Origin: Eumeta japonica
Taxonomy: Eukaryota; Arthropoda; Insecta; Lepidoptera; Psychidae
NCBI GenBank assembly: GCA_005406025.1
Contig: BGZK01001215.1
Coordinates: 1 to 64,000, forward strand
Direction: 5' to 3'
DNA: 64,000 bases
In this document: positions 12,701-24,889 of the stretch, piece after piece
How the letters are laid out: every line of letters starts with the position of its first letter
Position numbering within the stretch: position 1 is the stretch's first letter
The notes under the pieces: generated by a model
The model's input: the letters and a program-made list of their open reading frames with translations, nothing else
The model's database searches: none
Told to the model about the DNA's origin: nothing
Program-made: the position numbers and the translations under genes

Positions 12701-15700
12701 CGACGTAAATATAGCACGTACCTATCTATGTATAAAATAAGTATGTACTACACATAATGGTTACACTTACCATACATATAGTAACCATTGCAATGCTATT
12801 TTAGTGACAAAAACAGTAATGAGTAGTACATTTTAACAATAAATTTTTGAACACTACTAATTCATTCATTACCCAATACAATAGTATGATGCAAACATTA
12901 CTGAAAATTATGTTACGCTAACAATATATTTAGTTAACTACCTCAGAAGTTAGGTCATGCTTAATAGTCGTTCGGACTGTCACAACTAGAATATCTTGTT
13001 AGGAGCACAGAACTCCTAGTGGCCTATAACTAGATTTCTCTTTGTATTAATTACTAAACGATTCTCGCTGTCACATGTAGCACCAAAGTTTTGTTGCGTA
13101 AATTAGAATTTCAGTAATGATAACAAGATATTTTTTCAATGTGGGTCACTGAAATTCACAGTTACATGAAAAACCTTACATGTATCTTGGTAAGCCCACA
13201 GAATCGATATATTTACTAATTTTTCCATAGATGTCTCAGATACACTAGAAGATCATTTGCTGAGACAGCTTGTTAGAAACCGTATTAACGCTCACTTATC
13301 ACTTGGTATTCATTTAGGTAACCCAAAAATTAGCGTTTGATAATATCGTCCTTGGTCTTTTTGGCAGAAACGTACAACACTTCTATAGACAGATGGTTCA
13401 CTGCTACCTGAATGGTTTAAAAATATTTAAGTGCCTAGCTATATGATTGGAGTTTTTGACCTGAGCTATCATCGTCGATTGGAATAGTGTGCCCTTATAC
13501 TTATTTTCCATGATTTTAGGCCTCATTTAGTATTAACTAAATGACACCTTAGCAGATCTAATATTGGGCAATTTATAAGCTAGGATCTCGAGAATCTCTA
13601 AGAACTTAGATTAATGTAATTGAATAAATACTTCTGAAATTTACGTTTTTATAGAATATTTGATAAATGCTAGAGAAAAAATGAAACTGCTTAAGCAAAA
13701 TAGCAATAATATTAATTTAGCACTAAAATAAAAGCTATGCAATAGCTTAATAAAAATTAACTGTTATCTGCAATTCCATTGACTACACAAAGTCGGACAT
13801 TCAATTTAGAGACTCTGCGCATGTTCAGTAACAACCTCATAGATGTATAATATTTACCCTTATATTAATTTACGACTTTATTGGACTAATAGCCGGTAAA
13901 AGAAGATATACATAATTCCTAACTATAATATACTGGAACTATCTATAGGTTAAAATCAACTCGACTTCTTGGAACTTTATTTCCTTCTCTAATAATTTTA
14001 TACTTAATGTACATAATTAAATCTGAAAAGTTAGCCTCATGTTTCTGTTTTATCTCTTGAGAATAAACTACAAAACGTAACAGGTTTGACCCTTGTTCAT
14101 AGTAAAATTCACCAACGATTTTTAACTTAAATCAAATTAAAAGAAACCAGTAATAGTCAGTACTAGAAAGTAAAAGCAAGTTATTAGTGCACTTAAGGAT
14201 AATGCTTAAAGTGAAATGGAAAAGCCGGATTGTGAAATCATACCTAGACGTTGATAATTCTTTGATCTCTAAATTCAAAACCAAGAGGGAATTTAATATC
14301 TACAAGTGAGCAAGACCTCGCTCCGTAATTCAAGCGTCATTTAGCGATAAGTGAAATAATAGTTTTTTGTTTTTCTCTTTATTCGATCACAAAAGAATTG
14401 GCTCAATGAAAACCGTTATTTTAGAATTGAAAAGTTAAGTTTCTCTTAACATCACTTCGCGTTAACTTTCATAAATTACATGTGTGATAACGCTTTTTCT
14501 ATAGAAGTTTCTTTAAGATAGAATTTTACGTGTTTTAATCTTGAAGAGTTTTTCTAAAACTAATGATAAGTTCGCTCTCCCATTCTAAGCTAAAGGACCA
14601 TTTTAGTTTGTTTGTTATTGCCGGACAAACTTACTTTTTATTTGTATACACACCATAAAACCAAATACGATAAAAAACATTGAAATTTTCGTACTTTCTA
14701 TTGTTTAATGTTCGATTTAGATGAAATTAATTTGATAACAATTAAAATTCATATTCTAATTAATCAAAAGAATCAAAGAGTTTCTATTATTATCATTAAA
14801 AGAATTCTATGTATATTTGTTCAATTTTTTTTATCCAATTTGTTAAGAATTTGTAAACCAAGTAGAAAGCGTTTTCTAATGATGAAAATAAATTATTGAA
14901 TTTATCGTTAAGCGACAAACTTTAAATAATTCATTTATGACTCAATTATTTACTTAGGAAACTTTCGTAAAGTATTGAATCAGTTATAAATATATATTTC
15001 CAATAAAAAAAGACATTCAATAGCCGAATCCTGCATACGAGTCAGAGAGAAACTACGATATGTGACATGCGAGTAAACGCGTTTGATAAGAAATGAAAAT
15101 ACTGGTTGATAATAAAATTTCTTTTTTACGCTCGTGAGCCTCATTAACCTTTTTTAAGAAAAACATGTCAAAAATTTTTAAGTACATTTAAATGTCACAA
15201 AATTTGTCGAAACCATCACTATTTAATTTGAACAATTTCACATCTATGAAAATTTCTTTACTGTATTAAGTCAAAGAACATTTCAAATTTTCATTTAGTC
15301 AAATAATACATAAAAGACTGGTGTATTAAAAAATAAATTAAAATAACATAATTACGTTATAATTAATATAGCAACATGCATTTTATAATGAGTAAGTCAT
15401 ACTGAAAAAAAAAATTATAAAAATTGGGCAACTATGCCTTTGGAAGTAACACACCTTAAACTTTAGACTACCAATCGAATCTTTATTATTTAACTTTTAT
15501 GTTATGAGTATAATGAATAATTATGTACAGTATATTATTCGATAAACGAAAAAAATATATATAATCATAAAATCCGTGGTAATTAAACAGTTCAAACTCG
15601 CTCGGATACCAGCAGGTTACAGTGGGTAGATACAAATTTCCTTTTCATATTAATAACAACGCGAAGCCAAAGTATGATACACTTGAACGCCTACCTCCGA

Positions 15701-16756
15701 CCCACACGATTCAATTACTTAATCGCCGGAATCTAGGCTACCTTCGCTATTAATATTCGAAGTAGATACAGAATGTTTCAAGCAAATTGAAGCTTTTAAT
15801 GGTTCTTTGCGGTCGATTAAAATTTTCATCCTTGAATCTCACGTGCTTTTCGCAATAATAGATGTCGTACTACAAATTTATACGTTATTTTTACGCAAAC
15901 AAAGAGAAACAAACTATCCCTCCATGAAAAGTTTCGTCTGCCACCTGGTGAGAAAAAAAATAAGAACTTAACGTCTCTTATAAAAGAACTTAACGTCTTC
16001 TCGTTTCATCGTTTGTAAAAAGCAAAAAAAGAAAATGTTTTACCAACGATTAAACAAACTTTGAAGAGATCTTCTCGTTTCATCGTTTTATTATGCCAAA
16101 TCTTATCGCCAATTGGATACCAATCTGAATACAAATCCCGCTTCCGTTCCGTTCTATAATTATGTTCTTGCACTATCGTGTTTCAAAGTCAGGCATTAAG
16201 GAAGGTGTTTTTAAACCGTAAGAGATCATAGACCCTTCCACATCGGGGATGTTGTCAACTGCCATTTTCCACGTTTGGCTCTGCTGTATAGCGATACTCA
16301 AATTTATACTTTGATGTTTTTCATTATCTTTTCGTTTCCGTAAAAGCTTAATTCAAACAACAAAGTGTTAATATTAATTACCTGCATGTCCAGCTCTGTA
16401 AAAGTTACGAATAATCAATTTCAAAGAAAATTTATAAGTTTCGTTTAAATACAAATATTATCGTTTGATAAAGAATTAGTGTCTCACCCATCATACTGTC
16501 CTTAATACAAAAACAATAAGTATACTTGCAAGTTCATGTTACAGTTTTATTATTTTACATTTTGTACAAATATTTTTTGCATAATATTGAGTTTAAATAA
16601 TAAGGATTCTAACACTTGTTTTTTAATTACATTGAAAATCTTTAAAATATAAATTAACTCAAATTTAATTATGTTTAAAAATTCGTCTATAAGTGTTTTA
16701 TAGAGAATAATAATCAATATTGGTTAAAAGTACAATTTTGAAACTTTTATTTATGT
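9701..16756. other. long AT-rich region without recognised gene
   Basis: About 7 kb with no exon or transposon that I can support. GC-enriched blocks lie at about 9830-10090 and 10700-10930, the latter with several CpGs ('gaccgctgcggggcggc', 'gacgccgcgctaacatcgcgc'); these may be conserved noncoding elements. At 15960-16090, short direct repeats occur: 'aagaacttaacgtct' twice and 'tcttctcgtttcatcgttt' twice. The open frames at 10884-11096 and 14708-14899 are AT-driven and look like chance. Confidence 0.4.
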
Positions 16757-16762
16757 AAAGTT

Positions 16763-16775
16763 ATAATAATAATAA
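16763..16775. repeat. short (ATA)n tail of the LINE
   Basis: The trinucleotide run 'ataataataataa' marks the 3' end of the minus-strand LINE. RTE-like elements commonly end in such short tandem tails. Confidence 0.7.
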
Positions 16776-17299
16776 AGCCCATTTATTTCCGATCTACAAT
16801 GGTTTTTACATACGTTGTAGTATATATTACATTAATGTTTGTTGTATTCATGAATTCATTTACTTTTCTATTACTCGCTATCGTAGCTCTATTCAGTATC
16901 ATTGATTGGAATCCCTTCTCGGGTAAAGGTCTCCTGCAGCTTTTTCTAGACCTCTCTCTCCATAGCTTTCTTTCTCCATTCTTTTCCTGCTGTCACTTTT
17001 ATATCTTCTATTCATCTTTTTCTATGGCGCCCTTTTTTCCTTTTTGCCCTTGGTCCTTTCCATGTAGTTGCCTTTAAGGTCCATCTTTTGTGTGTGCACA
17101 TTGCTATATGTCCTGCCCACTGCCGTTTCAGTTTTAGGGCATATTATAAGGCGTCTATAACTTTCGTTTTTCGTCTTGTTTTTTCGATTTTTACTTTTCG
17201 TATTCTTCTTATCTTTAGTACGCTTCTTTCCATTGCTTTCTGGTAAGAAACTAATTTTTATTTTTGTGTTATATGTCCACGTTTGGCATCCGTATGTGA

Positions 17300-18560
17300 G
17301 AGTGGATAAGATACAAGTGTATATGACAATTTTCTTTAGGTGAAGCGGAAATTCCCCTCTTAAAATTTCCTGAAAGGATCAAAACTTTTTTTCAATTCAT
17401 GTTAGTACGTTGCTCGACCTCTAGTTCTTCATTTTTGTCTTAGAATGATAATTGTTTTCCTAAGTATATGTAATCGTTCACATAATCAAGCGGAACCTTT
17501 TAAATATATCGCGTTTGTATGACTGTTTGTCAGTATTTTAGTTTTATTCTCGCTAATTTTGAGACCTATCTTTTCACTTTCTTTATTTAAAGTCCTAATC
17601 ATTTTCTCTAATCCCTTACTTGTTTCAACGAATAAAACAATATCGTCCGCGAATCTGAGGTATCTAAGTCGATCTCTGTTAATTCTGATCCTTTCCGATT
17701 GCCACGGAGATTGTCTAAAATGTGTTATAATACCATAATAAACATTATGAGAGGGGGGTCTCCTTGTCTCACTCCTCCGCAGATCGGTATATCAGGACCT
17801 CATGTCTCTAATTTGAATTGATTTACGCTACCCTCGTAAATATTTTTCAGTACTCTTGCATAGTTTTCGTTTATATGGCATTTATTTAGCGCTTCCCAAA
17901 TTTCATCATGAGAGATCGTGTAAAATACTTTGGCGTAATCGATTAAAGCAATGTATAGTGGCCTGTTGAATCCATTGTGTTTCTCCATTACTTGTTGTAG
18001 TACTTGTATATGATCCGTTGTAGAAAATTCGGAATGAAACCCTGCTTCTTCTACTGGTTGATATTCATCGACCATTGGGCTCAACTGGTTTTGTAGAATT
18101 GACGTAAACAGTTTATACACATGTGAAAGGAGACTAATCGGACAATAGTTAGAAATGTCTTGAGGGTCTCCTTTCTTGTATAAAAGGATTACATCAGATC
18201 TTTTCCACTTTATCGGCATCTAACCTGTGTCCAGAACCTTATTGAACAAATTCGTAAGTAGGTGAAGGATAGCGCTAGCTTTTAGTGCTTAATTTTGTAC
18301 GCCGTCAGGACCAGGGCTTTTACCTGCTCTGAGTTTTTGATGTGCTTGATGACTTCTTTCTCATCCACTCGTGACAAATCGTTTATGTATCGAGAATTTG
18401 CTGTTGCTGTATCAGTTGTAGTAGTACAAGAAATTGATTTTGCATATAATTGCTTGTAAAAATCTGTGGCGCAGTTCATGATATCTTTTCTAGTTTTTGT
18501 TTCTTCTGATTTCAATTTAAAATTTTGAATCGAATTTTTGTTTGTGATCAATTTCTTATC
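17300..18560 (-). pseudogene. reverse transcriptase domain of the family C LINE
   Basis: The longest open part, 18219-17800, includes 'WKRSDVILLYKKGDPQDISN', 'EAGFHSEFSTTDHIQVLQQV' and 'LYIALIDYAKVFYTISHDEI', which are the fingers and palm motifs of RTE-type reverse transcriptases. The usual DY.KAFD palm motif has become 'DYAKVFYT', losing the Asp-containing FD. The second catalytic motif survives at 17653-17642 as 'FADD', followed by 'IVLFVETSKGLEKMI' and 'IGLKISENKTKIL'. Upstream, 18551-18282 gives the connector with 'ATDFYKQLY'. Intervening frameshifts make it nonfunctional. Confidence 0.88.
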
Positions 18561-18789
18561 GGCTTTTTTCGTAATTGTATATGTGTTTAGGTTATTCTCA
18601 ATTATTTTTTATATACAGTTTTTGTAGTATTTATCTATTGCCTTACTTGTAGTTTGGAATAATATACTCAGTTATTTCTTGATTTCTTAGGTTTTTGATT
18701 CGTTTTCAGAAGTTTTGTTCGTCTTGTGAGAAGAGTTCTAGTAAAGTTACTAAGTATTTTTTTATTTGATAATTTTTAGTTCTTGGTTT

Positions 18790-19690
18790 TCTGGTCAGCA
18801 TGCAAGGCTAGTTTTAATGATTTCAGCTAGTTTATTATAAAAAGTTTGAATATCTTCTTCATGCTGTGTTTCTAGTTGATATATGTTGATCTCCAGGTTT
18901 TTTAAGTATGACGATATATTCTTATCCGTACTTAGTGGTTTAGGTTGCGGTGTGAATGATGTTCTACACTTTTTTCCTTCATCAAGCGTATACGTAGCTC
19001 TAACAGAGCGACAACCAGATCCGAATCCAAAGATATGTCATACTTCTACGTTTCTAATCCTCATGGGGTGGTTTAGCAGTATAAAATCAATTTAGTTTTT
19101 TATATTCACATAAGGGGATAGCCAGTTCCATTTACGGTTTTTCCGAGATTTAAAAAAGGAGTTCATAATTATCAGTTTATGTTCCATTGCGTTTGGATTG
19201 AATTAGTTTCTCTCTTCCTTCAATTCTATTTGCTAATCCAAATTTTCCCAGAACAAAGTATTTACTGTCTGCTCTTTTTGATTGACCAACTTTTGCATTA
19301 AAGTCACCCACAACGAATACGCTATCCCCTGTCTGGCTTTGGCCTGCCTGCAGAGTTTTGTAGGATAGAAGAGAAGATATCTTTATTTGTAAACTTTTCA
19401 GTAGCTGCGTATATTTGTTTTATTGTAAGCAGTTGGTTATTGTGTTTCGTTTTTAATAGAGGAATCCGAATTGTGAACGCTAAAGATCTGACAATATTGC
19501 TTTTTGTTCTTTTTTTTTTAAATTCAATTCTATATAGGCCAACTGTTTCATGTTTCTAGCATAATATATAGTTTACATGTTTGTCAATTACATAGCACAT
19601 TTTTCTGACTTCTGCCAGGCGGAGTATATCGATTTTATTTTTTTTGTAGTGTATGTGTTATTTTTATAACTCTTTTTGTTGTTGCTAGTG
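18790..19690 (-). pseudogene. endonuclease domain of the family C LINE
   Basis: The minus strand encodes pieces of an exonuclease-endonuclease-phosphatase fold: 'IDILRLAEVRKM' near 19620, the 'VVGDFNAKVGQS' motif (core at 19309-19286), 'FGLANRIEG', 'AMEHKLIIMNSFF' near 19180-19160 and 'WLSPYVNIKN' followed by 'IDFILLNHP'. The Asp and Asn of GDFN, which are catalytic in this fold, are kept, but stops and frame changes interrupt the domain. Confidence 0.85.
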
Positions 19691-19700
19691 ATTCAAAGTA

Positions 19701-21059
19701 GATTACATTAATTACTACTAGAAAATTCATTTATTTGTTAATATAAAAATTCCTTTTAACTAACTTAAGAGCAGATTTATCAAAATAAATGTATCTATGT
19801 TTTACAAAATTAACTGAAAAATTACAAAGACACATATAAACTTACATAATTTGTACTTAAAAAAGAGAGTAATGCTTGTATTTATATAGAAATATTTATA
19901 CAGAAAATAATGCATAGGCATACTTACTACAAAAATTATAAGACATATTTTCTTTAGTCAACTTCCTAAATTTAAAATTAAGTTGCTAAAGTATAGTTAA
20001 AGGATGAAAATTTAATGGATGTACACAATAATAAATATCCAACATTTTTGAAATCAATTTTAAAATTAGAAGAAATTCACATTTGATATGTTTTTTAATA
20101 TAAAAAACAATAAATGTGGTATGTATATTATACTCAGCCGTATACATGAGCAGCCACATGAGTATACGGCTGCTGCGTTACGTGATTATTTTCCTATGTT
20201 TGTAGGCTTTGGTTTAGTATTACTATCAAATATCGTTATAATATTTAATCCTCGTTACGTGTTTGGCGTGGACGCAGCAAAAACTCTGATTATAGATCTA
20301 ATTAATGATAATATAATCATTAAGTCTTCATGATAATTAGTTTTTTTTTTTGTTATGGATATACAAAATAAGTTTACGTAATGCTTTGATACTCACATAA
20401 TGGCCGTAATCAAATGTGCTAGCGAATATCGGCTCGCGGCACGTAGGGGTCGCGGCGAGCTCGCGGCGGCAACAAGTGGCGCTTGGTTGACCCACTTTGT
20501 CTTAAGCCTTTTCGTCTCGCAAGGCAAAGGTTACAGCAACGATGTACCCGTCCGCTGAAGCGCCTTAATTGAAGAACCTCGTGAAATTTCGTGTATTAAT
20601 TTTTAAATGTAAGCTTAATTCACATTAACGTTATGAACGCGAAAATGACTCAGTGTATGTTTTCGAAATTTAGCTTTTAAATCAATTTTACGACATTAAG
20701 TATGGAGATAACTTGAGAAAGCAGAAAATCTTTTGTTTGTCTATCTGTTTGCTTCTGTGTCTTCTTATACATCAACAATGTTTAAATATAACTAATGCTT
20801 GAACTATCCGCCATGATATTTATCGATGGTCTTTGAACTCCTTAAGTTATACATATTGTCTATGACTTTTTGTTCTTTAAAATTTTAAATAAAGTTGACC
20901 CTGCAGACCATCGCCAAATTAAAATGACAATAAGTTATTGCTTTATTATTTCATTACTATCAAGACATCGATTTTCGTGCTTTTTTCAGGTCTCGAAGCT
21001 GAAAAAATATAATTCTAATACGTTTTAAACTCTACTAGTTCAGTACCTATATATATTAA
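19701..21059. other. region with a GC-rich block and a small hairpin
   Basis: No gene was supported. A GC-rich block lies at about 20400-20570 ('cggctcgcggcacgtagggg', 'ggcgagctcgcggcggc'). An 11-bp inverted repeat ('cagccgtatac' / 'gtatacggctg') occurs at about 20137-20173. The open frame at 20088-20333 has no family resemblance. Confidence 0.4.
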
Positions 21060-21340
21060 ACGCTTTTTAACTTTCCGTTTAGAAAATTGATAAAATTTAT
21101 ATAAAATCCGAAAGTTAGTTTTCACCCCGATTTTCGAAAATCAAGTTTTAACCAATATTGACGTTTTAGAGCTCTAGGAATCAATTCGACCATTTCCCGA
21201 TTAATTTATGTATATATGCATGTATGTTTTACGTGCGTGTATGCCTGTATACGTGCGTGTGTGCGTCAGCGTGCGTTACGTACCTGTGTGTGAGTGTGAG
21301 TGTACCTATGATAACTTTTGAACAGATACTCCTTTAAATC
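21060..21340 (+). repeat. left inverted copy of a composite repeat
   Basis: Sequence containing 'caccccgattttcgaaaatc', 'ttcgaccatttcccga', a GT-rich stretch and 'gataacttttgaac'. It aligns in reverse complement with 22830-23110, which carries 'gattttcgaaaatcggggt', 'cggaaaatggtcgaa', a CA-rich stretch and 'gttcaaaagttat'. The two form inverted ends of a roughly 2-kb composite structure. Transposon class unknown. Confidence 0.65.
21208..21306. repeat. imperfect GT-rich simple repeat
   Basis: A run of TATG/CGTG/TGTG words inside the left inverted copy. Confidence 0.85.
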
Positions 21341-21639
21341 AATAAATTCTAAAATCATTGCTTTATTTGTAAAAATAGTGTCGAACATTGTAAATTTCAT
21401 CAAAAATTGTTGGTTCTTTCGACAATTATGATTTAATGAATTATTCGAGAAAAAGGCTTTTTTTATGTAAATAACATGTTGAAATTCTTGATGGTCAAAT
21501 CAAATAATCGCGCACATACGCACATTTGGGCTACTCATTTACAAATTGTATATATTTCTATTTATATTTCTTAAATTTATACTTATTTATAATATAGATA
21601 TAGAAATCCAAATTTAAAAAATATGTATCAGCGGATGTA

Positions 21640-21840
21640 TTAGCGGGCCGATATGTCGGAATTCATCGGTATCGACCGCTAATGGAAACGCACGCCGTCC
21701 ACTGTTTCCGTGCAGTGGCCGGTCGACCGGCGGGTGCGCAGATGCACTAAATAAATACAGCCTCCTACTTGTTGTGTAGCAGATGTTGCAGTCGGCCGTC
21801 CTCTAATTACGTTGTACGGCCGATATCAAAACAAACGATT
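21640..21840. promoter_or_regulatory. GC-rich island (candidate regulatory region)
   Basis: CpG-containing block with 'cagtggccggtcgaccggcg', including the palindrome 'ccggtcgaccgg' at about 21719. It lies between the inverted repeats but shares no sequence with them. No exon structure is visible. Confidence 0.3.
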
Positions 21841-22004
21841 AGTTCAAGAGTGTTTAACAGTTTGTTCATGTTTACAAGGTACGATACTTCACGCATAATG
21901 TAAAAAATAAATAAATTATAAGACTCCCATAATAAGAGTGAGTGTTTATTTACAACAAAAATAGCGGCTCGTAAGTACATTTTATCACCTACTTTCTTTA
22001 AAAT

Positions 22005-22090
22005 CTACACACACATGCATACATACCGATGTACATACATCACTCGGAAAATGGTCTAAAAAGGATTTCAATTTCTATTTTTGCAAATGT
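22005..22090 (-). repeat. partial copy of the composite repeat
   Basis: Contains an ACACACATGCATACATAC-type stretch followed by 'catcactcggaaaatggtc', the same order as in 22884-23010. It is a shorter copy in the same orientation as the right arm. Confidence 0.6.
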
Positions 22091-22189
22091 GACTGACAAC
22101 AGTAGCTTTCCCATTTATGAAAATCTTCATAATAGGAAGTTAAAAGACGCTATTTTTTAAGCAGTTCAACTACTTTAATATTTCAACAC

Positions 22190-22800
22190 TCTTCAATTTT
22201 GATTTGCTTTACGGCAATCAACGCAGTTTTCTAAGAATATGACCAAGTACCAAACACCAATGTATCAATAATTTCACGTTATTTCTAAAAAAGACTTTTT
22301 TTATTAATAATATCTCTCGATTCAAACAAGCCGCTTTTTATAAAATTTGTGTCCATCAACGTCCTTTTTTAGAGAAGATAACAGATCAGATTTTAAAATG
22401 TACCGATAGAACAGTTTAAAAAATATTCTACAATAACACTTTTAGAAAAAAAATCTCTAACAATGTCTCTTAAATAAATCAACCTACTTTGATCCATTTA
22501 ACAATAACCAACGTTGTTTTTTAAGAAAAACGATAGATAGATTTTGGAATTTTTCATTAGTCCAGTTTACAAAATATTGTAAAAAAACACTAAAAAAAAT
22601 CCTTATCCAATAATGTCTTTTAACAAATCAATTAATTTTTTATGAAGTTTGCAGCAGTCAATATAACTATTTAAGGAATATAGGTGATTAAATTTTGATA
22701 TAGATACCAAGTAAGGGAATCTTAAAGTTATTTTAAAAAAATCTCGAAAATTATTTTTTAAGTTTCCTGGAAATTTACCATCCGAAACTAGTCGACGTTC
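22190..22800. repeat. degenerate tandem array, period about 150-170 bp
   Basis: Successive units repeat the order: 'tctct/gtctctt', 'aatcaac', 'ccatcaacg/accaacgttg', 'ttttttaagaaaa..gatag', 'cagtttaaaaaatattctac' or 'cagtttacaaaatattgtaa', then 'aacactttta..aaaaaaatc'. Units starting near 22310, 22450 and 22600 are the clearest. It lies directly inside the right inverted arm. Confidence 0.6.
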
Positions 22801-22829
22801 CAAAAGCTTAAGTTGAGAGCACTCCTTTC

Positions 22830-23110
22830 GAATGTTGCAAACTGCTTTTCAATCGGTTAATTCGTTCAAAAGTTATAAAAAGTTCACACACACACACATG
22901 CATGCACACACGCACACGTCCACGCACACGATCAGGCACACGCACAAAAACACACGCAAACGCACACGCCCTATAGACGTCACTCGGAAAATGGTCGAAA
23001 TAAATTTTTAGGAACTTAAAACGTGACGATCTGCTGACAACTCGATTTTCGAAAATCGGGGTAAAAACAATACCTTTTAATTTTATGAAAATTTTTCAAT
23101 TTTCATAGCG
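22830..23110 (-). repeat. right inverted copy of a composite repeat
   Basis: Reverse-complement partner of 21060-21340; the shared words are listed there. A short related piece also occurs at about 27325-27375 ('actctttcaaatgttg' compared with 'actcctttcgaatgttg' here), so the family is dispersed. Confidence 0.65.
22884..22970. repeat. imperfect (CA)n / (CACG)n simple repeat
   Basis: CA-rich run with interspersed CG steps inside the right inverted arm. Confidence 0.92.
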
Positions 23111-23261
23111 AATATCTGAAAATATAAATAGAATAGTAATATAAAACAACCCTGCAAAAATATTAGATAATGTAATAATAAAAGATGTAATTTTCTGTCT
23201 GTTTGTTTTTATATTTTCTTCTAAGTCGGCAATAGTTGAGTCGATTCCCGTAAATTATGTG

Positions 23262-23405
23262 CTCCATCAGATATCCTATTCCTACCCAAAAGACCGGCAT
23301 CGACATTGCATTGCCGCCATTGACTTTCTATTGTGACTCCTTTGAAGTTGCGAATGTCCATGGGCGGCGATGGACATCTACTCTCTGTAGGCTTGCAGCT
23401 CTCCA
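23262..23405 (+). repeat. lepidopteran-type interspersed repeat, copy 1
   Basis: Contains 'agatatcctattcc', 'agaccggcat' and 'gtccatgggcggcgatgg' followed by 'catctactctctg', in the same order as at 24040-24310. The 'gtccatgggcggcg' core is a familiar part of a very common moth and butterfly repeat; whether that is SINE- or Helitron-derived I cannot decide here. Confidence 0.6.
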
Positions 23406-23501
23406 CTCAAATTAAATCGAGAACAAAAGCTAATCTTAAACAAAATTTTCGAATAGTTAGTTCCATTTACCTTTTCTTAGCCAGATTATAAAAATTAAAA
23501 C

Positions 23502-23704
23502 CTATCTTATTTTTGCAAACCTGCAAAAACAATATAAGCCTTTTAAATATCTTAATACTTTCCAATAACCTTCTTTAAACGCAACGTAAACATCCTCGTA
23601 TCGCTGGTATTCTGTAAGACTGTCGAATGGCAAGCGAAGTGCCCACTTTTCCCTTCTTATACGTTCAACCGAATCCGGTAGACGTGTAATACCCGACTGC
23701 ATGC
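23502..23704 (-). other. unassigned coding-like open frame
   Basis: The minus strand holds 66 codons with a balanced, protein-like composition (segments such as 'GITRLPDSVERIRREKWALR' and 'TEYQRYEDVYVAF'), unlike the AT-biased chance frames elsewhere. A 3' splice-site-like sequence ('tttgtactcgcag') ends two bases before its Met codon. I recognise no family. It could be an exon, a gene fragment carried by a repeat, or chance. A splice-acceptor-like sequence inside its 3' part ('ttgtttttgcag') suggests that not all of it is coding. Confidence 0.2.
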
Positions 23705-24039
23705 CTGCGAGTACAAATCGGTACGGTATATATTATCGAGCTGCTTCGTTCGTTAAGGCTCTGCGTGGTCGCTAAGGAGGAATTGATCGAGTGAGCTATC
23801 TTGGCCAGGGTAGCGGCGAAATAGGTAAGTGTACTCGCATACCTGAATCAAATTGATAAAAAGGACACCATACATTAAAAATATCGATATTTTGAAATAC
23901 CAAACGGTTCTCTTTATCAAAAAAAAAGATATGAATTTATATTTGTGTCTGTGATGTTCAGAGACAAGCATATTGCTGTGATAGAGCCATGATGTGGCCA
24001 ACTTGGCGCAGTACAAAAATAGGCCGGATCTATCAGTGA

Positions 24040-24310
24040 AACACCACACTATCACGGAACACGGACGCGAAGTAGCAGGTTCCGCTGTCGAATTTCATCA
24101 AGTGAGTGAGAGTTGCGGTGGCCCGCTCTCCTATTTCCCCCTTCCACCTCCCCTTTATCCCTCTTCCTTAGATGTCCTATTCCCTCTTAAGAGGCCGGTA
24201 ACGCACTGGTGATGGGTCTTCTGGGATTGCCAGTGTCTATGGGTGGCCATGACCATCTACTCTCTGATGATTCAACCACTCGTTTGCCCCTCGACTAGCT
24301 CGAAAGCAGA
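24040..24310 (+). repeat. lepidopteran-type interspersed repeat, copy 2
   Basis: Longer copy of the repeat at 23262-23405. It holds 'gtagcaggttccgctgtcg', a C-rich stretch, 'aagaggccggtaacgcactgg', 'tctgggattgccagtgtcta', 'catctactctctgatg' and 'cactcgtttgcccc'. It lies about 780 bases from copy 1 in the same orientation. Confidence 0.7.
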
Positions 24311-24344
24311 AAAAAGATTTATAGAATTATAGAGTTTTATACCC

Positions 24345-24490
24345 AGAGGGTATCAGCGGGATCCTATTGCGGGATCCTACTAAGGCTCCATTGTTCCTCT
24401 GTTTGACCGTCTGTGTGTCTGCCTGTCTGTAGGCTGTATGTACTAAACCGTAATAGGTATACTGTTGAAATTTTCACAAAGAGTGTATTT
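24345..24490 (+). repeat. dispersed repeat with CTGTCTGT-rich head
   Basis: Contains 'tgtttgaccgtctgtgtgtc', 'aggctgtatg', 'aaccgtaataggtatac' and 'gttgaaattttcacaaagag'. This series recurs in many insect genomes, and a relative lies at 35320-35480. No coding potential. Confidence 0.6.
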
Positions 24491-24889
24491 ATATTATCGT
24501 TATAATAAATAATAAATATAAGATAAAAATTAATATTATTTAGCGCATTTTGCTTGATAAGACAAAGAATGTCTTTTTATTCGATATTAATATTTCTTAT
24601 TGTTTTTCATTGACTATTTTTAAAAAGTGTTCATTTTTTACGATGATAGGGTACCTTTTGCTTGCGAGTCCGGCTTACATCTAACTGGTTTTTTTATATT
24701 ACTAAAGGATAGACAGTAATGCATTATTTGACAATATCCTATTATTAGGATAATATGTGTGTCTTTATCGGTAATAATCAGCTTTTATTTTTTAAGAGGC
24801 CTAGAATTAAAATATACTTTATGTACACAAATATCTATTTGTTTCGATGGACCAAAAGCAACAATTATAACTCAAATCCTTTTGTGTTA

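Larger units (their letters stand above)
16757..19700 (-). mobile_element. near full-length, decayed RTE-like LINE (family C)
   Basis: A non-LTR retrotransposon on the minus strand, about 2.9 kb, close to the usual length of RTE elements. Domain order from its 5' end is apurinic-type endonuclease (about 19690-18790), reverse transcriptase (about 18560-17300), C-terminal region (about 17290-16900), then a short 3' tail containing 'aataaatgggc' followed by TTA repeats at 16763-16775. The encoded enzyme would nick target DNA and copy its RNA into the nick. Frameshifts and stops break the frame many times. It differs in sequence from families A and B. Confidence 0.88.

Noticed and set aside
22884..22970. 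CA-rich tract as a CRISPR-like array
   Set aside because: It is a simple microsatellite in a eukaryotic genome with no spacer structure.
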